This document shows positions 36,539-46,386 of a stretch of DNA of 64,000 nt, in pieces. The stretch covers positions 1,240,001 through 1,304,000 of the forward strand of contig OY782758.1 in the NCBI GenBank assembly GCA_963678215.1. The letters run 5' to 3'. The translations under genes were made by a program, and so were the position numbers. The DNA comes from Thiobius zoothamnicola. Its GTDB lineage: Bacteria; Pseudomonadota; Gammaproteobacteria; Chromatiales; Chromatiaceae. The notes under the pieces were generated by a model, which was given only the letters and a program-made list of their open reading frames with translations, made no database searches and was not told the origin of the DNA. Position 1 is the first letter of the stretch. The number at the start of each line of letters is the position of its first letter.

Positions 36539-38344
36539 TCAATTATCCCGACCAACCTGCAAGACCGCCAAAAAAGCCTCTTGCGGTATTTCCACGCGCC
36601 CAACCTGCTTCATACGCTTTTTACCCGCTTTCTGTTTTTCCAATAACTTACGCTTACGGGTTACGTCACCGCCATAACATTTGGCGGTCACATTCTTACG
36701 CAACGCCTTAACGGTTGAACGCGCGATGATTTTACTGCCAATCGCCGCTTGAATGGCGACTTCAAACATTTGACGGGGGATGATTTCACGCATTTTATCG
36801 GTCAATTCACGACCCCGGGTTTCCGCGTTATCACGATGCACAATCAGGGATAAAGCATCCACCTTTTCACCATTAATCAGAATATCCAGCTTGACCAACC
36901 GATCAGACTGAAAACGCTTGAGTTCATACTCAAAAGAGGCATAGCCACGACTAACAGATTTCAAACGGTCAAAAAAGTCCAGCACCACCTCGTTCATGGG
37001 TAACTCGTACACGACTTGTACTTGCCCACCCAAATACTGCATATCCTTTTGCAACCCACGTTTCTCAACACACAAGTTGATCACATTCCCCAGATGGTCC
37101 TGAGGCACTAAAATATGAGCTTCAATAATGGGTTCGCGCACTTCGCTGATCGTGCCCGGATCCGGCAATTCAGCAGGATTGTCGATGCGTAGCACTTCGC
37201 CGTCATTCAGGACAACTTCATAAATGACGGTCGGTGCCGTAGTGATCAAATCCAGATCGTATTCCCGTTCCAGACGCTCCTGTACGATCTCCATATGCAG
37301 CATGCCCAGAAAACCGCAGCGAAAACCAAACCCCAGCGCCTGTGAGGTCTCGGGTTCAAAGTGCAAGGCAGCATCATTGAGCTTGAGTTTTTGCAGGGCA
37401 TCCCGGAAAGCTTCGTAATCGTCGGATGAAACCGGATACAGTCCGGCGAAAACCCGGGGGCGCATTTCTTCAAAACCGGGCAAGGCCTCTTTCGACTTGT
37501 TATCCGCCAATGTCACCGTATCCCCAACAGGTGCCGCATCAATCTCCTTGATGCCCGCGATCACAAAACCCACCTCACCTGTAGACAGGACTTTCCTATC
37601 CAAGCGTTTCGGAGTGAACACCCCGACCTTTTCCACTTGATAAACACGTCCAGTTGACATGATATGCATTTTGTCTTTTGGCCGGATTTCGCCTTGCATC
37701 ACCCGAATCAACGAAATCACGCCAACATAAGGATCAAACCAGGAATCAATAATCAATGCCTGTAATGGCGCATCCAGCTTCCCAGCAGGGGCTGGAATGG
37801 TTTGGATCAACGCCTCCAGTAAATCCTGAATGCCCACGCCGGTTTTAGCGCTGACCCGTAAGGCATCCTCCGCTTCAATACCAATGATTTCTTCAATTTC
37901 ATGAATCACCCGCTCGGGCTCAGCAGACGGCAGATCGATTTTATTCAGCACCGGCAACACTTCCAGCCCTTGCGATATCGCGGTGTAGCAATTTGCCACG
38001 CTTTGCGCTTCGACGCCCTGCGCAGCGTCAACGACTAATAAAGCCCCTTCGCAAGCCGCCAGTGAGCGGGAAACCTCATAAGAGAAATCGACATGCCCGG
38101 GCGTATCAATAAAGTTCAGTTGATAAGTGACGCCATCCCGGGCTTTATATTGCAAAGTAACCGACTGCGCCTTGATGGTGATGCCGCGCTCACGCTCCAG
38201 ATCCATCGAATCCAACACCTGCTCAGCCATTTCACGCTCGGTGAGACCACCACAAACCTGAATAAAGCGATCGGCAATCGTCGACTTTCCGTGGTCAATA
38301 TGCGCGATAATCGAAAAATTACGAATCTGGCCAAGATCAATCAT
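36539..38344 (-). CDS. lepA: elongation factor 4 (back-translocase)
   Basis: 601 residues. GTPase domain with G1 AHIDHGKST, G3 DTPGHVDF and G4 NKIDLPSA, followed by EF-G-like domains and the LepA-specific C-terminal domain ending in GGDVTRKRKLLEKQKAGKKRMKQVG. It acts on ribosomes, apparently to remobilise stalled complexes or help 30S assembly. lepB, the common downstream gene, is replaced here by the CNNM transporter. Confidence 0.98.
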   Translation of the reverse strand: MIDLGQIRNFSIIAHIDHGKSTIADRFIQVCGGLTEREMAEQVLDSMDLERERGITIKAQSVTLQYKARDGVTYQLNFIDTPGHVDFSYEVSRSLAACEGALLVVDAAQGVEAQSVANCYTAISQGLEVLPVLNKIDLPSAEPERVIHEIEEIIGIEAEDALRVSAKTGVGIQDLLEALIQTIPAPAGKLDAPLQALIIDSWFDPYVGVISLIRVMQGEIRPKDKMHIMSTGRVYQVEKVGVFTPKRLDRKVLSTGEVGFVIAGIKEIDAAPVGDTVTLADNKSKEALPGFEEMRPRVFAGLYPVSSDDYEAFRDALQKLKLNDAALHFEPETSQALGFGFRCGFLGMLHMEIVQERLEREYDLDLITTAPTVIYEVVLNDGEVLRIDNPAELPDPGTISEVREPIIEAHILVPQDHLGNVINLCVEKRGLQKDMQYLGGQVQVVYELPMNEVVLDFFDRLKSVSRGYASFEYELKRFQSDRLVKLDILINGEKVDALSLIVHRDNAETRGRELTDKMREIIPRQMFEVAIQAAIGSKIIARSTVKALRKNVTAKCYGGDVTRKRKLLEKQKAGKKRMKQVGRVEIPQEAFLAVLQVGRDN

Positions 38345-38555
38345 TGAATGTACGGAGTGTGCGAATAAGGGGCGGGATTATAGCGGAATTAGTCGATGGG
38401 GCTTGCATGCGCATGAACTCGTTTCTCTTATCGGTCAATGACAAACTCGTGCTCAGAAACACGATTTTTTGAGGAAAACGGTGACAACCTGCTCAAAAAA
38501 GGCTTAATTTGAGAAGAATAGCGTTGTCTTCTCAAAGACACGGGGTTATGAAACA

Positions 38556-39626
38556 ATGTCAGAACAAATGCTAGAGCCATTACCACCAGCGGGAGAGTTA
38601 GAAACACCGGCTGTTTTACGGGAGTTGGTCCTTGCGCATCGCTATCTCGCTGAGCTGAAAGGCGTTGCCAAAACGATTCCGAATGAAGGTATTTTGATTT
38701 CAACACTGGCTTTGCAAGAGGCGCAAAGCAGTTCAGAAATCGAAAATATGATCACGACCCAAGACAACCTATACAAACAAAAACTGCAGCCCGATTTGAG
38801 TGATCCAACGACTAAAGAAGTCGCACACTACGCAGATGCACTCAATCTCGGTTATCAAAAAGTTCGCCAGCAACAAGCCTTAACGCTTAACCACCTGATC
38901 GAGTTGCAAGCCGTGCTGGAAGGAAATCGTGCGGGTTTTCGGAAAACACCCGGTACCGTTCTTAAAAACGAACAAACAGGCGAAATCGTTTTTTCACCAC
39001 CATCGCCGGATAAAGTCCCCGGCAATATGTCCGATCTGGAAAAATTCATCAACGAACCAAGCCCGCTTGATCCCTTGGTGAAAATGGCCTTAATCCACCA
39101 TCAATTTGAAACCATCCATCCCTTCTATGATGGTAATGGGCGAACGGGACGAATACTTAATATTTTGTACCTTGTGCTGAGCGGGTTACTTGATATGCCA
39201 ATTTTGTATTTGAGCCGCTATATCAACCAGACCAAAGCTGATTATTACCACCTGCTACAAACCGTACGCGATACACAAGATTGGGAAAGCTGGATCATTT
39301 ATATTTTAAAAGGCGTCGCCAGTACTGCAAAGCACACCACCGGACTCATAGAGTCTATCCGCGACTTGCTGACGGAACAAAAGCACCTAATTCGTGATAA
39401 GCATAAATTTTACAGTCAAGATTTAATGAACAACCTGTTTAACCATCCCTATACCAAAGTGACATTTTTAGAAGCTGACCTACACGTATCTCGCGCTACT
39501 GCCGCGCGCTATCTCGACGCATTGACCGACGAAGGGCTTTTGAGCAAACAACGTTTGGGCAAAGAAAATTACTATACGAATATCGCGTTGGTTGATTTGT
39601 TATTCAACATGAAACAACTTAATTAA
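38556..39626 (+). CDS. class II Fic AMPylator with winged-helix C-terminus
   Basis: 356 residues. The N-terminal Fic_N domain carries the inhibitory helix motif SSEIEN (residues 59-64, S-x3-E-N), which places it in class II, self-inhibited Fic proteins. The Fic core has HPFYDGNGRTGR starting near residue 188, with all catalytic residues intact. The C-terminal 90 residues look like a winged-helix DNA-binding domain. Fic enzymes usually transfer AMP to a target protein. It stands alone, no antitoxin gene is adjacent, and it is somewhat richer in A/T than its neighbours, which suggests acquisition by transfer. Confidence 0.92.
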   Translation: MSEQMLEPLPPAGELETPAVLRELVLAHRYLAELKGVAKTIPNEGILISTLALQEAQSSSEIENMITTQDNLYKQKLQPDLSDPTTKEVAHYADALNLGYQKVRQQQALTLNHLIELQAVLEGNRAGFRKTPGTVLKNEQTGEIVFSPPSPDKVPGNMSDLEKFINEPSPLDPLVKMALIHHQFETIHPFYDGNGRTGRILNILYLVLSGLLDMPILYLSRYINQTKADYYHLLQTVRDTQDWESWIIYILKGVASTAKHTTGLIESIRDLLTEQKHLIRDKHKFYSQDLMNNLFNHPYTKVTFLEADLHVSRATAARYLDALTDEGLLSKQRLGKENYYTNIALVDLLFNMKQLN

Positions 39627-39803
39627 GGGACTTTAACGCTCTTACGAACGTCTGTGTTGAAACTCCGATCCGCCTTCTTCAAATACTTCCAGCACATCCA
39701 ATACTTGGCGAAAGAACCTCAGTACAAAAATCAGAATGGATGCGGTAAATTGCGCTGGAGTCTACGAAAACGCATTAGCGATGGCAGCTTCAAAAGGCGT
39801 ATG

Positions 39804-40436
39804 TCAAATGCCCAAACACCGCTTCACTGGCGCATAACTCCGTCGATGAATGGGAGTCACCCCCAAAGTTTGCAAAGCCTGCTGATGCATTTTTGTCGGG
39901 TAGCCTTTATGCCGCGCGAAGCCATAACCTGGATATCGCCCATCCAACTCAACCATTTCACGATCACGCGTCACTTTGGCAATAATAGAGGCCGCTGATA
40001 TGCAAGGCTCAGTCACATCGCCTTGGATGATGGCTTCCGCCGTGCAGGGCAATTCAGGTGCTTTATTGCCATCCACCAACGCATGCTGCGGCGCTGGTTG
40101 AAGCCCGGCCACGGCGCGTTGCATGGCCAGTAAACTCGCCTGCAGAATATTGATCCGATCAATCTCTTCCACGTCGGCGCGTCCTACCGACCAAGCCAAT
40201 GCTGACTCACAAATCACGTCATACAATTGTTCGCGTCGCCGCTCACTCAGTTTTTTCGAGTCAGCCAGCCCTTCAATCAACCGTAATGGATGCAGAATAA
40301 CCGCCGCCGCCACGACCGGCCCGGCCAATGGCCCTCTGCCGACTTCATCCACACCACAAATCAGATCATCTGGTTTTTTTTGCTTTTGCATATTGGCTTG
40401 GCGTTTTTTTTTGGCTATGGTAACGACAGCTTTCAT
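39804..40436 (-). CDS. rnhB: ribonuclease HII
   Basis: About 210 residues (ATG at 40436; a start at 40391 would remove a Lys-rich leader). RNase HII removes RNA from RNA-DNA hybrids. Catalytic acidic residues lie in GVDEVGRGPLAGPV (Asp-Glu), ALVDGNKAP and DREMVELDGRYPGYGFARHKGYPT. The usual lpxB-rnhB-dnaE order is not seen; a Fic gene and a 177-base gap lie downstream instead. No good ribosome-binding site separates the start options. Confidence 0.94.
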   Translation of the reverse strand: MKAVVTIAKKKRQANMQKQKKPDDLICGVDEVGRGPLAGPVVAAAVILHPLRLIEGLADSKKLSERRREQLYDVICESALAWSVGRADVEEIDRINILQASLLAMQRAVAGLQPAPQHALVDGNKAPELPCTAEAIIQGDVTEPCISAASIIAKVTRDREMVELDGRYPGYGFARHKGYPTKMHQQALQTLGVTPIHRRSYAPVKRCLGI

Positions 40437-40580
40437 CACTACACAACAACATGTCTTTCTTTATTCACGCACTATACATGAAGCACTTGGCGCGATGGCG
40501 AAGCTGACCGGATAGATTTCCTGTCACTTTTGTCTAAGCATGGACGCATTCAAGCCGATTTTGTATACCGTGGATTTCAC

Positions 40581-42077
40581 ATGACTCCTGAACAATTTAA
40601 GGGTTTTAAAGCCGAGGGCTTTAACCGCATCCCCGTCGTCCGCGAGATTCTGGCGGATCTCGACACACCGCTCAGCACTTACCTGAAACTGGCGCAAGCC
40701 CCGTACAGCTACCTGTTCGAATCCGTCCATGGCGGTGAGAAATGGGGGCGTTATTCCATTATTGGTTTGCCCTGCGCAACGCGTCTGGAAATCCATGACC
40801 GGCAAATCCGCTTGATCGAAAATCATCAGGTGGTGGAAACCTATCAAAGCGATGACCCACTGGCCGAAGTGGAACGCTTCCGAAGCCGTTTCCGGACACC
40901 TCAATGCGATGATTTGCCACGTTTTTACGGCGGGCTGGTCGGCTACTTTGGCTATGACGCCATTGCGTATATCGAACCCCATTTGCGCAATACGGATAAG
41001 GCGGATCCGCTTGAAACCCCTGATATCCTGTTGATGGTATCCGAGGAAGTCGTGGTTTTCGATAACCTGACCGGGCGCATGTTCATCATCGTGCATGCCA
41101 ACATTGAGGCGGGCGAAACCTTGGAGACGGCACAATCACGGATTGATGCATTAGCCCAAAAGATGCAAGTGGGCGCCCCTCGTCATATCAGCCAGACAAA
41201 TCGCCGGATCAATGAAGCGGATTTTATTTCCGGGTTCACTCAACAAAACTTCAAAGCGGCAGTTGAGCGCATCAAGCAATATATTCTGGATGGCGACTGC
41301 ATGCAGGTCGTGCTCTCACAGCGCCTGTCAATCCCGTTCCAGGCGCGCCCACTGGATTTATATCGCGCATTGCGCGGACTCAATCCATCACCCTATATGT
41401 ATTTTATGGATCTGGATGATTTCCAGATCATCGGCTCCTCACCGGAAATTCTCGTGCGTCTGGAAGATGATTTGGTCACTGTCCGACCCATCGCCGGTAC
41501 CCGCCGGCGCGGTCATACCGAAAGCGAAGACTTGGCATTAGAGGCGGAGCTGCTGGCGGATCCCAAGGAACTGGCCGAGCATCTGATGCTCATTGATCTG
41601 GGACGCAATGACGCAGGCCGGGTTGCGCAAACCGGCAGCGTCCAACTCACGGAAAAAATGAGCGTCGAGCGCTATTCCCACGTCATGCATATCGTCTCGA
41701 ACGTGAATGGCCAATTGAAACCCGGCTTGTCTGCCATGGACGTATTACGCGCCACTTTCCCGGCAGGCACCATTTCAGGCGCGCCCAAAATACGCGCCAT
41801 GGAAATCATTGATGAGCTGGAGCCGGTCAAACGCGGTATTTATTCCGGTGCTGTCGGTTATATTGCCTGGAATGGCAATATGGATACAGCAATCGCCATC
41901 CGTACGGCGATCATCAAGGATCAACAACTGAACATCCAGGCGGGTGCCGGTATCGTCGCTGACTCTCAACCTGAACTGGAATGGGAAGAAACCATGAATA
42001 AAGGCCGCGCTGTATTCAATGCCGCCGCGCTTGCCGAGGCTGGTCTGGATACTGGCTTAAACCAAGTGGAGGATTGA
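40581..42077 (+). CDS. trpE: anthranilate synthase component I
   Basis: 498 residues from the ATG at 40581; a further upstream TTG start is unlikely. Chorismate-utilising enzyme core with VLSQRLSIPF, SSPEILVRLEDDLVTVRPIAGTRRRG, LLADPKELAEHLMLIDLGRNDAGRVA and FPAGTISGAPKIRAME. It makes anthranilate with TrpG. The N-terminal region has LFESVHGGEKWGRYS, which fits feedback binding of tryptophan. No leader peptide with Trp codons was found upstream. Confidence 0.97.
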   Translation: MTPEQFKGFKAEGFNRIPVVREILADLDTPLSTYLKLAQAPYSYLFESVHGGEKWGRYSIIGLPCATRLEIHDRQIRLIENHQVVETYQSDDPLAEVERFRSRFRTPQCDDLPRFYGGLVGYFGYDAIAYIEPHLRNTDKADPLETPDILLMVSEEVVVFDNLTGRMFIIVHANIEAGETLETAQSRIDALAQKMQVGAPRHISQTNRRINEADFISGFTQQNFKAAVERIKQYILDGDCMQVVLSQRLSIPFQARPLDLYRALRGLNPSPYMYFMDLDDFQIIGSSPEILVRLEDDLVTVRPIAGTRRRGHTESEDLALEAELLADPKELAEHLMLIDLGRNDAGRVAQTGSVQLTEKMSVERYSHVMHIVSNVNGQLKPGLSAMDVLRATFPAGTISGAPKIRAMEIIDELEPVKRGIYSGAVGYIAWNGNMDTAIAIRTAIIKDQQLNIQAGAGIVADSQPELEWEETMNKGRAVFNAAALAEAGLDTGLNQVED

Positions 42078-42080
42078 GTC

Positions 42081-42659
42081 ATGTTATTAATGATCGATAA
42101 TTACGACTCCTTCACGTTTAACATCGTGCAATATCTCAGCGAACTCGGCGCAGATGTGGAGGTTTATCGCAACGACGAAATCAGCCTGGCGGATATTGCC
42201 GCACTCAACCCGGAACGGCTGGTCATTTCACCTGGCCCCTGCACGCCGGATGAAGCAGGCATCTCAGTTGCAGCGATCAAAGCTTATGCCGGTAAATTGC
42301 CGATTCTCGGCGTCTGCCTCGGCCACCAATCAATTGGCCAGGCATTTGGCGCTAAAATCACCCGGGCGCGTCAAGTCATGCATGGCAAGATTTCGCCAAT
42401 TCACCATGCGAATGTCGGTGTATTCAGCGATTTGCCACAACCTTTCCAAGCCACCCGTTACCACTCGCTGGTGATCGACCAGAAGACTTTGCCCGATTGT
42501 CTGGAAGTCACCGCCTGGACGACGCTGGATGGCGAAATGGATGAAATCATGGGAATACGGCACCGTCAGTTAAATATTCAGGGCGTGCAATTCCATCCTG
42601 AATCCATCCTGACCGAACATGGACACCAATTACTCAACAACTTTCTGCTTGATCGATAA
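42081..42659 (+). CDS. trpG: anthranilate synthase component II (glutamine amidotransferase)
   Basis: 192 residues. Class I glutamine amidotransferase with oxyanion SPGPCTPDEAG, nucleophile Cys in GVCLGHQSIGQAFG and the His-Glu pair in FHPESILTEHG. It starts 4 bases after trpE and supplies ammonia to it. TrpG and PabA are hard to tell apart by sequence, so the enzyme may serve both tryptophan and folate synthesis; the position between trpE and trpD favours TrpG. Confidence 0.95.
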   Translation: MLLMIDNYDSFTFNIVQYLSELGADVEVYRNDEISLADIAALNPERLVISPGPCTPDEAGISVAAIKAYAGKLPILGVCLGHQSIGQAFGAKITRARQVMHGKISPIHHANVGVFSDLPQPFQATRYHSLVIDQKTLPDCLEVTAWTTLDGEMDEIMGIRHRQLNIQGVQFHPESILTEHGHQLLNNFLLDR

Positions 42660-42689
42660 AAGCTCACTCACCCCAAAGGAATCATCACC

Positions 42690-43712
42690 ATGAACTTGCC
42701 ACAAGCCATCCACCAAGTGCTGCAAAAACAGGATCTCAACGCAGAACAAATGACTCAGGTCATGCAGGCGATCATGACTGGCGGCGCGACAGACGCGCAA
42801 ATCGGCGGTTTTCTGGTTGGCTTACGCATGAAAGGGGAAAGCGTGACGGAAATCACCGCTGCGGCCTCCGTCATGCGCGAACTGGCAAATGGTGTGGACA
42901 TCAGCAATTTGCCACATACCGTGGATATTGTCGGCACTGGCGGCGACGCCTCCGGCACCTTCAATATCTCAACCGCCAGCATATTTGTCGCCGCCGCCGC
43001 CGGTTGCCATGTCGCCAAACACGGCAACCGTTCCGTTTCCAGCCAATCCGGCAGCGCGGATGCACTGGAAGCTATCGGCGTTAATCTGATGCTGAAACCG
43101 GAACACATCGCACAATGCGTACGCGAAACCGGCCTGGGCTTTATGTTCGCCCCCAACCACCATAGCGCCATGAAGCACGCCATCGGCCCGCGTAAGGAAA
43201 TGGCGGTACGTACCTTGTTCAACGTGCTTGGGCCGCTCACCAACCCAGCGAATACGCCCAATCTGTTGCTTGGCGTGTTCAGTACTGAACTGCTGCTCCC
43301 ACTCGCGGAAGTGTTGCGAAATCTGGGTGCGAAACATGTACTGGTGGTCCATTCCAACGATGGTTTGGATGAAATCAGCATCAGCGATTCCACCCAAGTG
43401 GCTGAATTGCGTGATGGCTCCATTGAGCGCTATACCATCGCCCCGGAAGATTTCGGACTGAACCGGGCACCCTTGCAAACCATCAAGGCCGATAGTCCGC
43501 AACAAAGCGCGGCCATCATTCGTGATGCGCTCAGTGGTGCAACCGGCCCGGCATCTGACATCATCGCCTTAAACGCTGGAGCGGCAATCTATGCCGCCGG
43601 GGTTACGGATAGCCTGTCCACTGGAGTGGGGCGCGCGCAAGAGATGCTGGCCAACGGCGTCGCCCTGCAAAAACTCGAACAATTGGTCAAGATGACGCAG
43701 ACTTTCGCCTGA
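42690..43712 (+). CDS. trpD: anthranilate phosphoribosyltransferase
   Basis: 340 residues. Second step of tryptophan synthesis. PRPP-binding motif VGTGGDASGTFNIST, then AKHGNRSVSSQSGSADALEA and FNVLGPLTNPA. It follows trpG by 30 bases with a ribosome-binding AAAGGA. trpC, which usually completes the trpGDC run, does not follow: 188 non-coding bases and the convergent cysE come next. Confidence 0.97.
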   Translation: MNLPQAIHQVLQKQDLNAEQMTQVMQAIMTGGATDAQIGGFLVGLRMKGESVTEITAAASVMRELANGVDISNLPHTVDIVGTGGDASGTFNISTASIFVAAAAGCHVAKHGNRSVSSQSGSADALEAIGVNLMLKPEHIAQCVRETGLGFMFAPNHHSAMKHAIGPRKEMAVRTLFNVLGPLTNPANTPNLLLGVFSTELLLPLAEVLRNLGAKHVLVVHSNDGLDEISISDSTQVAELRDGSIERYTIAPEDFGLNRAPLQTIKADSPQQSAAIIRDALSGATGPASDIIALNAGAAIYAAGVTDSLSTGVGRAQEMLANGVALQKLEQLVKMTQTFA

Positions 43713-43900
43713 GCTGCCGGATTATCATGCCATGCACCCCAGTCGAGCAGCTAATAGCAGATAAAGTGAAGTTCAAGCACAGTAGATCAACGCAATCTTG
43801 AGGCATAGACATCGCTATGAACAATCGGGCTAGTGGCTGCTCTGTGCCGGAATGGCTCACTGTGGCCAATACTTTTTTCGCACTGTTTGCGATAAGTCAT

Positions 43901-44674
43901 TCATTCGCCGATTTTCTTCAGCCCTTCAGCCGTTGAGACGATTTCACAGGCAGGTAATTCCGGGATGTCACTACCTTTTATTTCCAAGCCATTTTCACGC
44001 ATGACTTCGCACATCATTTTCATTCGGGCTTCCATAATGTGAATGTGATCCAACATGCAGTTCACCGCATGCGCGACCGGATCAGGCGCTTCCCGGGTTG
44101 CGCCATAAGCGTCAAACCCCATGCGGTTCGCCATGGCTTCACGGTGTTGAGCCTCTTTCTCTTGTTCGCCGACCAATCGGCCCGGTACACCCACCACCGT
44201 GCTGGAAGGCGGAACCGGCTTTACCACGACCGCATTGGAGCCGATGCGCGCGTGGTCGCCAATCTCAATCGGGCCAAGGACTTTAGCGCCAGCACCAACC
44301 ACCACCCCGTCGCCCAGCGTCGGGTGGCGCTTGCCTTTCTGCCAACTGGTGCCACCCAAAGTGACGCCATGGTACAAGGTGCAATCATCACCAATAATCG
44401 CCGTTTCACCAACCACCACTCCCATGCCATGGTCAATGAAGAAACGACGACCGATTTGCGCGGCCGGATGAATCTCAATACCGGTCAACCAGCGCGCCAA
44501 GTGGGCCAGCCAGCGCGCCAACCATTTCGCACCGAAATGCCAAAGTCCATGCGCGATGCGGTGAAAAATCAGCGCATGCACGCCTGGGTAGGTGGTGAGT
44601 ATTTCAAAATAGGTTCTGGCTGCTGGATCACGATCAAAGACAGTTCGCATGTCTTCGCGCAGGTGTTGAAACAT
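43901..44674 (-). CDS. cysE: serine O-acetyltransferase
   Basis: About 257 residues from the ATG at 44674 (a TTG one codon earlier is possible). It makes O-acetylserine for cysteine synthesis. An N-terminal helical domain is followed by a left-handed beta-helix of hexapeptide repeats (IEIHPAAQIG onwards) with the catalytic DHGMGVVVGETA block, then VVVGAGAKVLG and GVPGRLV. It lies downstream of trmJ on the same strand, the familiar trmJ-cysE order next to suhB; iscR would normally follow but is not seen. Confidence 0.96.
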   Translation of the reverse strand: MFQHLREDMRTVFDRDPAARTYFEILTTYPGVHALIFHRIAHGLWHFGAKWLARWLAHLARWLTGIEIHPAAQIGRRFFIDHGMGVVVGETAIIGDDCTLYHGVTLGGTSWQKGKRHPTLGDGVVVGAGAKVLGPIEIGDHARIGSNAVVVKPVPPSSTVVGVPGRLVGEQEKEAQHREAMANRMGFDAYGATREAPDPVAHAVNCMLDHIHIMEARMKMMCEVMRENGLEIKGSDIPELPACEIVSTAEGLKKIGE

Positions 44675-44740
44675 CAAATCATTTCCTGAAAGGGATTAAA
44701 AACAAACCGGGCTGTTTATAGAGGCGCTTGTCATTCGCCA

Positions 44741-45496
44741 TCAACAATCATGGGGTGGAGGTTTACGCGGCATGGACTTCACGCCCTGCACGGCGCTTAA
44801 CATGCCACGCAGAATATGCACCTCGCGCTCCGTCGGCGCGGCGCGATGCAACAAACGTTTTAAACGTTGGAGGATTTTGTTTTCCCGACCCGGCTGCAAA
44901 AAGTCAACGGCTCGCAAGACTTGCTCGAAATGGCCAAACAAACCATCCATTTGCTGCAAAGGAGCTGGCGCCTCCAACGCATTGAGTGGTGCTTGCGCGT
45001 CGCACTTGCGCAGTTGCACTGAACGCAATTCATAAGCCAATATCTGCACCGCCATAGCGATATTCAAGGATGAATAATCCGGGTTAGTCGGTATATGCGT
45101 CAAATGGGTGCAGCAATCCAGTTCGGCATTACTTAGCCCGGCGCTTTCCCGGCCAAACACCAAACCCACTGGCCCGTTTTCAGCCTGCCGGGTCAGTAAT
45201 GAGGCGCAAGCTGGCGGGTCAAGTTCGGTCCATAAAGTGGATCGTTGACGCGCGCTGCTGCCAATCAACACACGACAATGGGCGGCAGCGGTTGGCAAAT
45301 CCGGTTGAATTTGCGCATGCTCCAGCACATCCCTGGCACCAGAGGCGCGCGCCAGCGCTGTCTCGGACAGGTGATCACATTGAGGTTGCACCAGCACCAA
45401 TTGATGCAGGCACATGTTTTTCATCGCCCGCGCCACTGCACCGATATTGCCCGGATGGGTGGTGCCGACGAGAATAATTTGAATATTTTCCAACAT
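44741..45496 (-). CDS. trmJ: tRNA (cytidine/uridine-32-2'-O-)methyltransferase TrmJ
   Basis: 251 residues. SpoU-family trefoil-knot methyltransferase. Motif 1 is NIGAVARAMKNM, motif 2 LVFGRESAGLSNAEL and motif 3 NPDYSSLNIAMAVQ. A C-terminal helical extension of about 80 residues is typical of TrmJ, which 2'-O-methylates position 32 of tRNAs. It is divergent from suhB with 61 bases between the starts. Confidence 0.95.
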   Translation of the reverse strand: MLENIQIILVGTTHPGNIGAVARAMKNMCLHQLVLVQPQCDHLSETALARASGARDVLEHAQIQPDLPTAAAHCRVLIGSSARQRSTLWTELDPPACASLLTRQAENGPVGLVFGRESAGLSNAELDCCTHLTHIPTNPDYSSLNIAMAVQILAYELRSVQLRKCDAQAPLNALEAPAPLQQMDGLFGHFEQVLRAVDFLQPGRENKILQRLKRLLHRAAPTEREVHILRGMLSAVQGVKSMPRKPPPHDC

Positions 45497-45557
45497 AGGC
45501 GAATTTTAACCACAGTATGGTGGCGAAATTCCACTTTTTCACTTATTCTCGCGCGCC

Positions 45558-46355
45558 ATGAACCCAACCACCAATATTGCTATCCGCGCCGCCCGCCAGG
45601 CAGGCGCTATCGTGATGCGCTCTTTTCACCGCATCGATAGACTGACAGTTATAGAGAAGGATGTTAACGATTATGTCTCTGAAGTAGACCGTTCCGCTGA
45701 ATTGGCGATTATCGATACGATACGCCGCGCTTACCCCAGCCACGGCATCATGGCCGAAGAAAGCGGCTCACACCAAGGCGATGATTATCTATGGATAATT
45801 GACCCACTGGATGGCACGACCAACTATCTGCATGAATTTCCGCAATTCGCAATCTCCATTGCGTTACAGCACCGGGGCAAACTGGAGACCGGCGTCGTCT
45901 ATGATCCGCTAAGGGATGAGATGTTCACCGCCAGTCGCGGCGAAGGCGCGACACTGAACGGGCATCGCCTGCGAGTACGGCCTCAGCTTGGTTTGGCTGG
46001 CGCTCTGGTGGGCACCGGCACTCCTTTCCGCGATCAACGTTATGTGGATGCCTATCTGGCGATGCTGAAAGACTTGATTCAGGATACGGCTGGCATACGT
46101 CGCCCAGGCTCCGCCGCACTGGATTTCGCGTTTCTCGCGGCAGGACGTATTGATGGTTTCTGGGAATTGGGTCTGTCCCCCTGGGACTTCGCCGCAGGCG
46201 TCCTGTTAGTACAGGAAGCAGGTGGCATCGTGACCGATATCCGTGGCGGCGACCAGTTCTTCAAGCAAGGTAATGTGATCGCTGGCAGCCCCAAAGTGCA
46301 TGCTGAAATGGCGCAGCGGTTAGGTAGACATGTTCCAAATGAGATGATTTGTTAG
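45558..46355 (+). CDS. suhB: inositol-1-monophosphatase SuhB
   Basis: 265 residues. Metal-binding motifs of the IMPase family: AEESG, WIIDPLDGTTNYLHEFP and SPWDFAAGVLLVQEAGG. In E. coli SuhB also takes part in rRNA antitermination. The last codons and TAG stop coincide with a GTTAGGC sequence (46351-46357) that fits the integron core site, so the natural C-terminus may have been changed by cassette insertion (inference). Confidence 0.96.
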   Translation: MNPTTNIAIRAARQAGAIVMRSFHRIDRLTVIEKDVNDYVSEVDRSAELAIIDTIRRAYPSHGIMAEESGSHQGDDYLWIIDPLDGTTNYLHEFPQFAISIALQHRGKLETGVVYDPLRDEMFTASRGEGATLNGHRLRVRPQLGLAGALVGTGTPFRDQRYVDAYLAMLKDLIQDTAGIRRPGSAALDFAFLAAGRIDGFWELGLSPWDFAAGVLLVQEAGGIVTDIRGGDQFFKQGNVIAGSPKVHAEMAQRLGRHVPNEMIC

Positions 46356-46357
46356 GC
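46351..46357 (+). other. integron core-site-like GTTAGGC at the suhB stop
   Basis: GTTAGGC fits the GTTRRRY core exactly and marks the left edge of the first putative gene cassette; the lipoprotein gene begins 30 bases later. It may be the recombination point of a cassette into the 3' end of suhB. Confidence 0.4.
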
Positions 46358-46386
46358 TAAAACATCAAACAAAAAGGACTTTTAAA

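Noticed and set aside
39654..39803. Short frame downstream of the Fic gene (…AVNCAGVYENALAMAASKG…)
   Set aside because: It runs into the rnhB 3' end on the opposite strand, has no ribosome-binding site and no recognisable family.
40437..40580. trp leader peptide or attenuator before trpE
   Set aside because: No short frame with tandem Trp codons and no terminator/antiterminator pair was visible.
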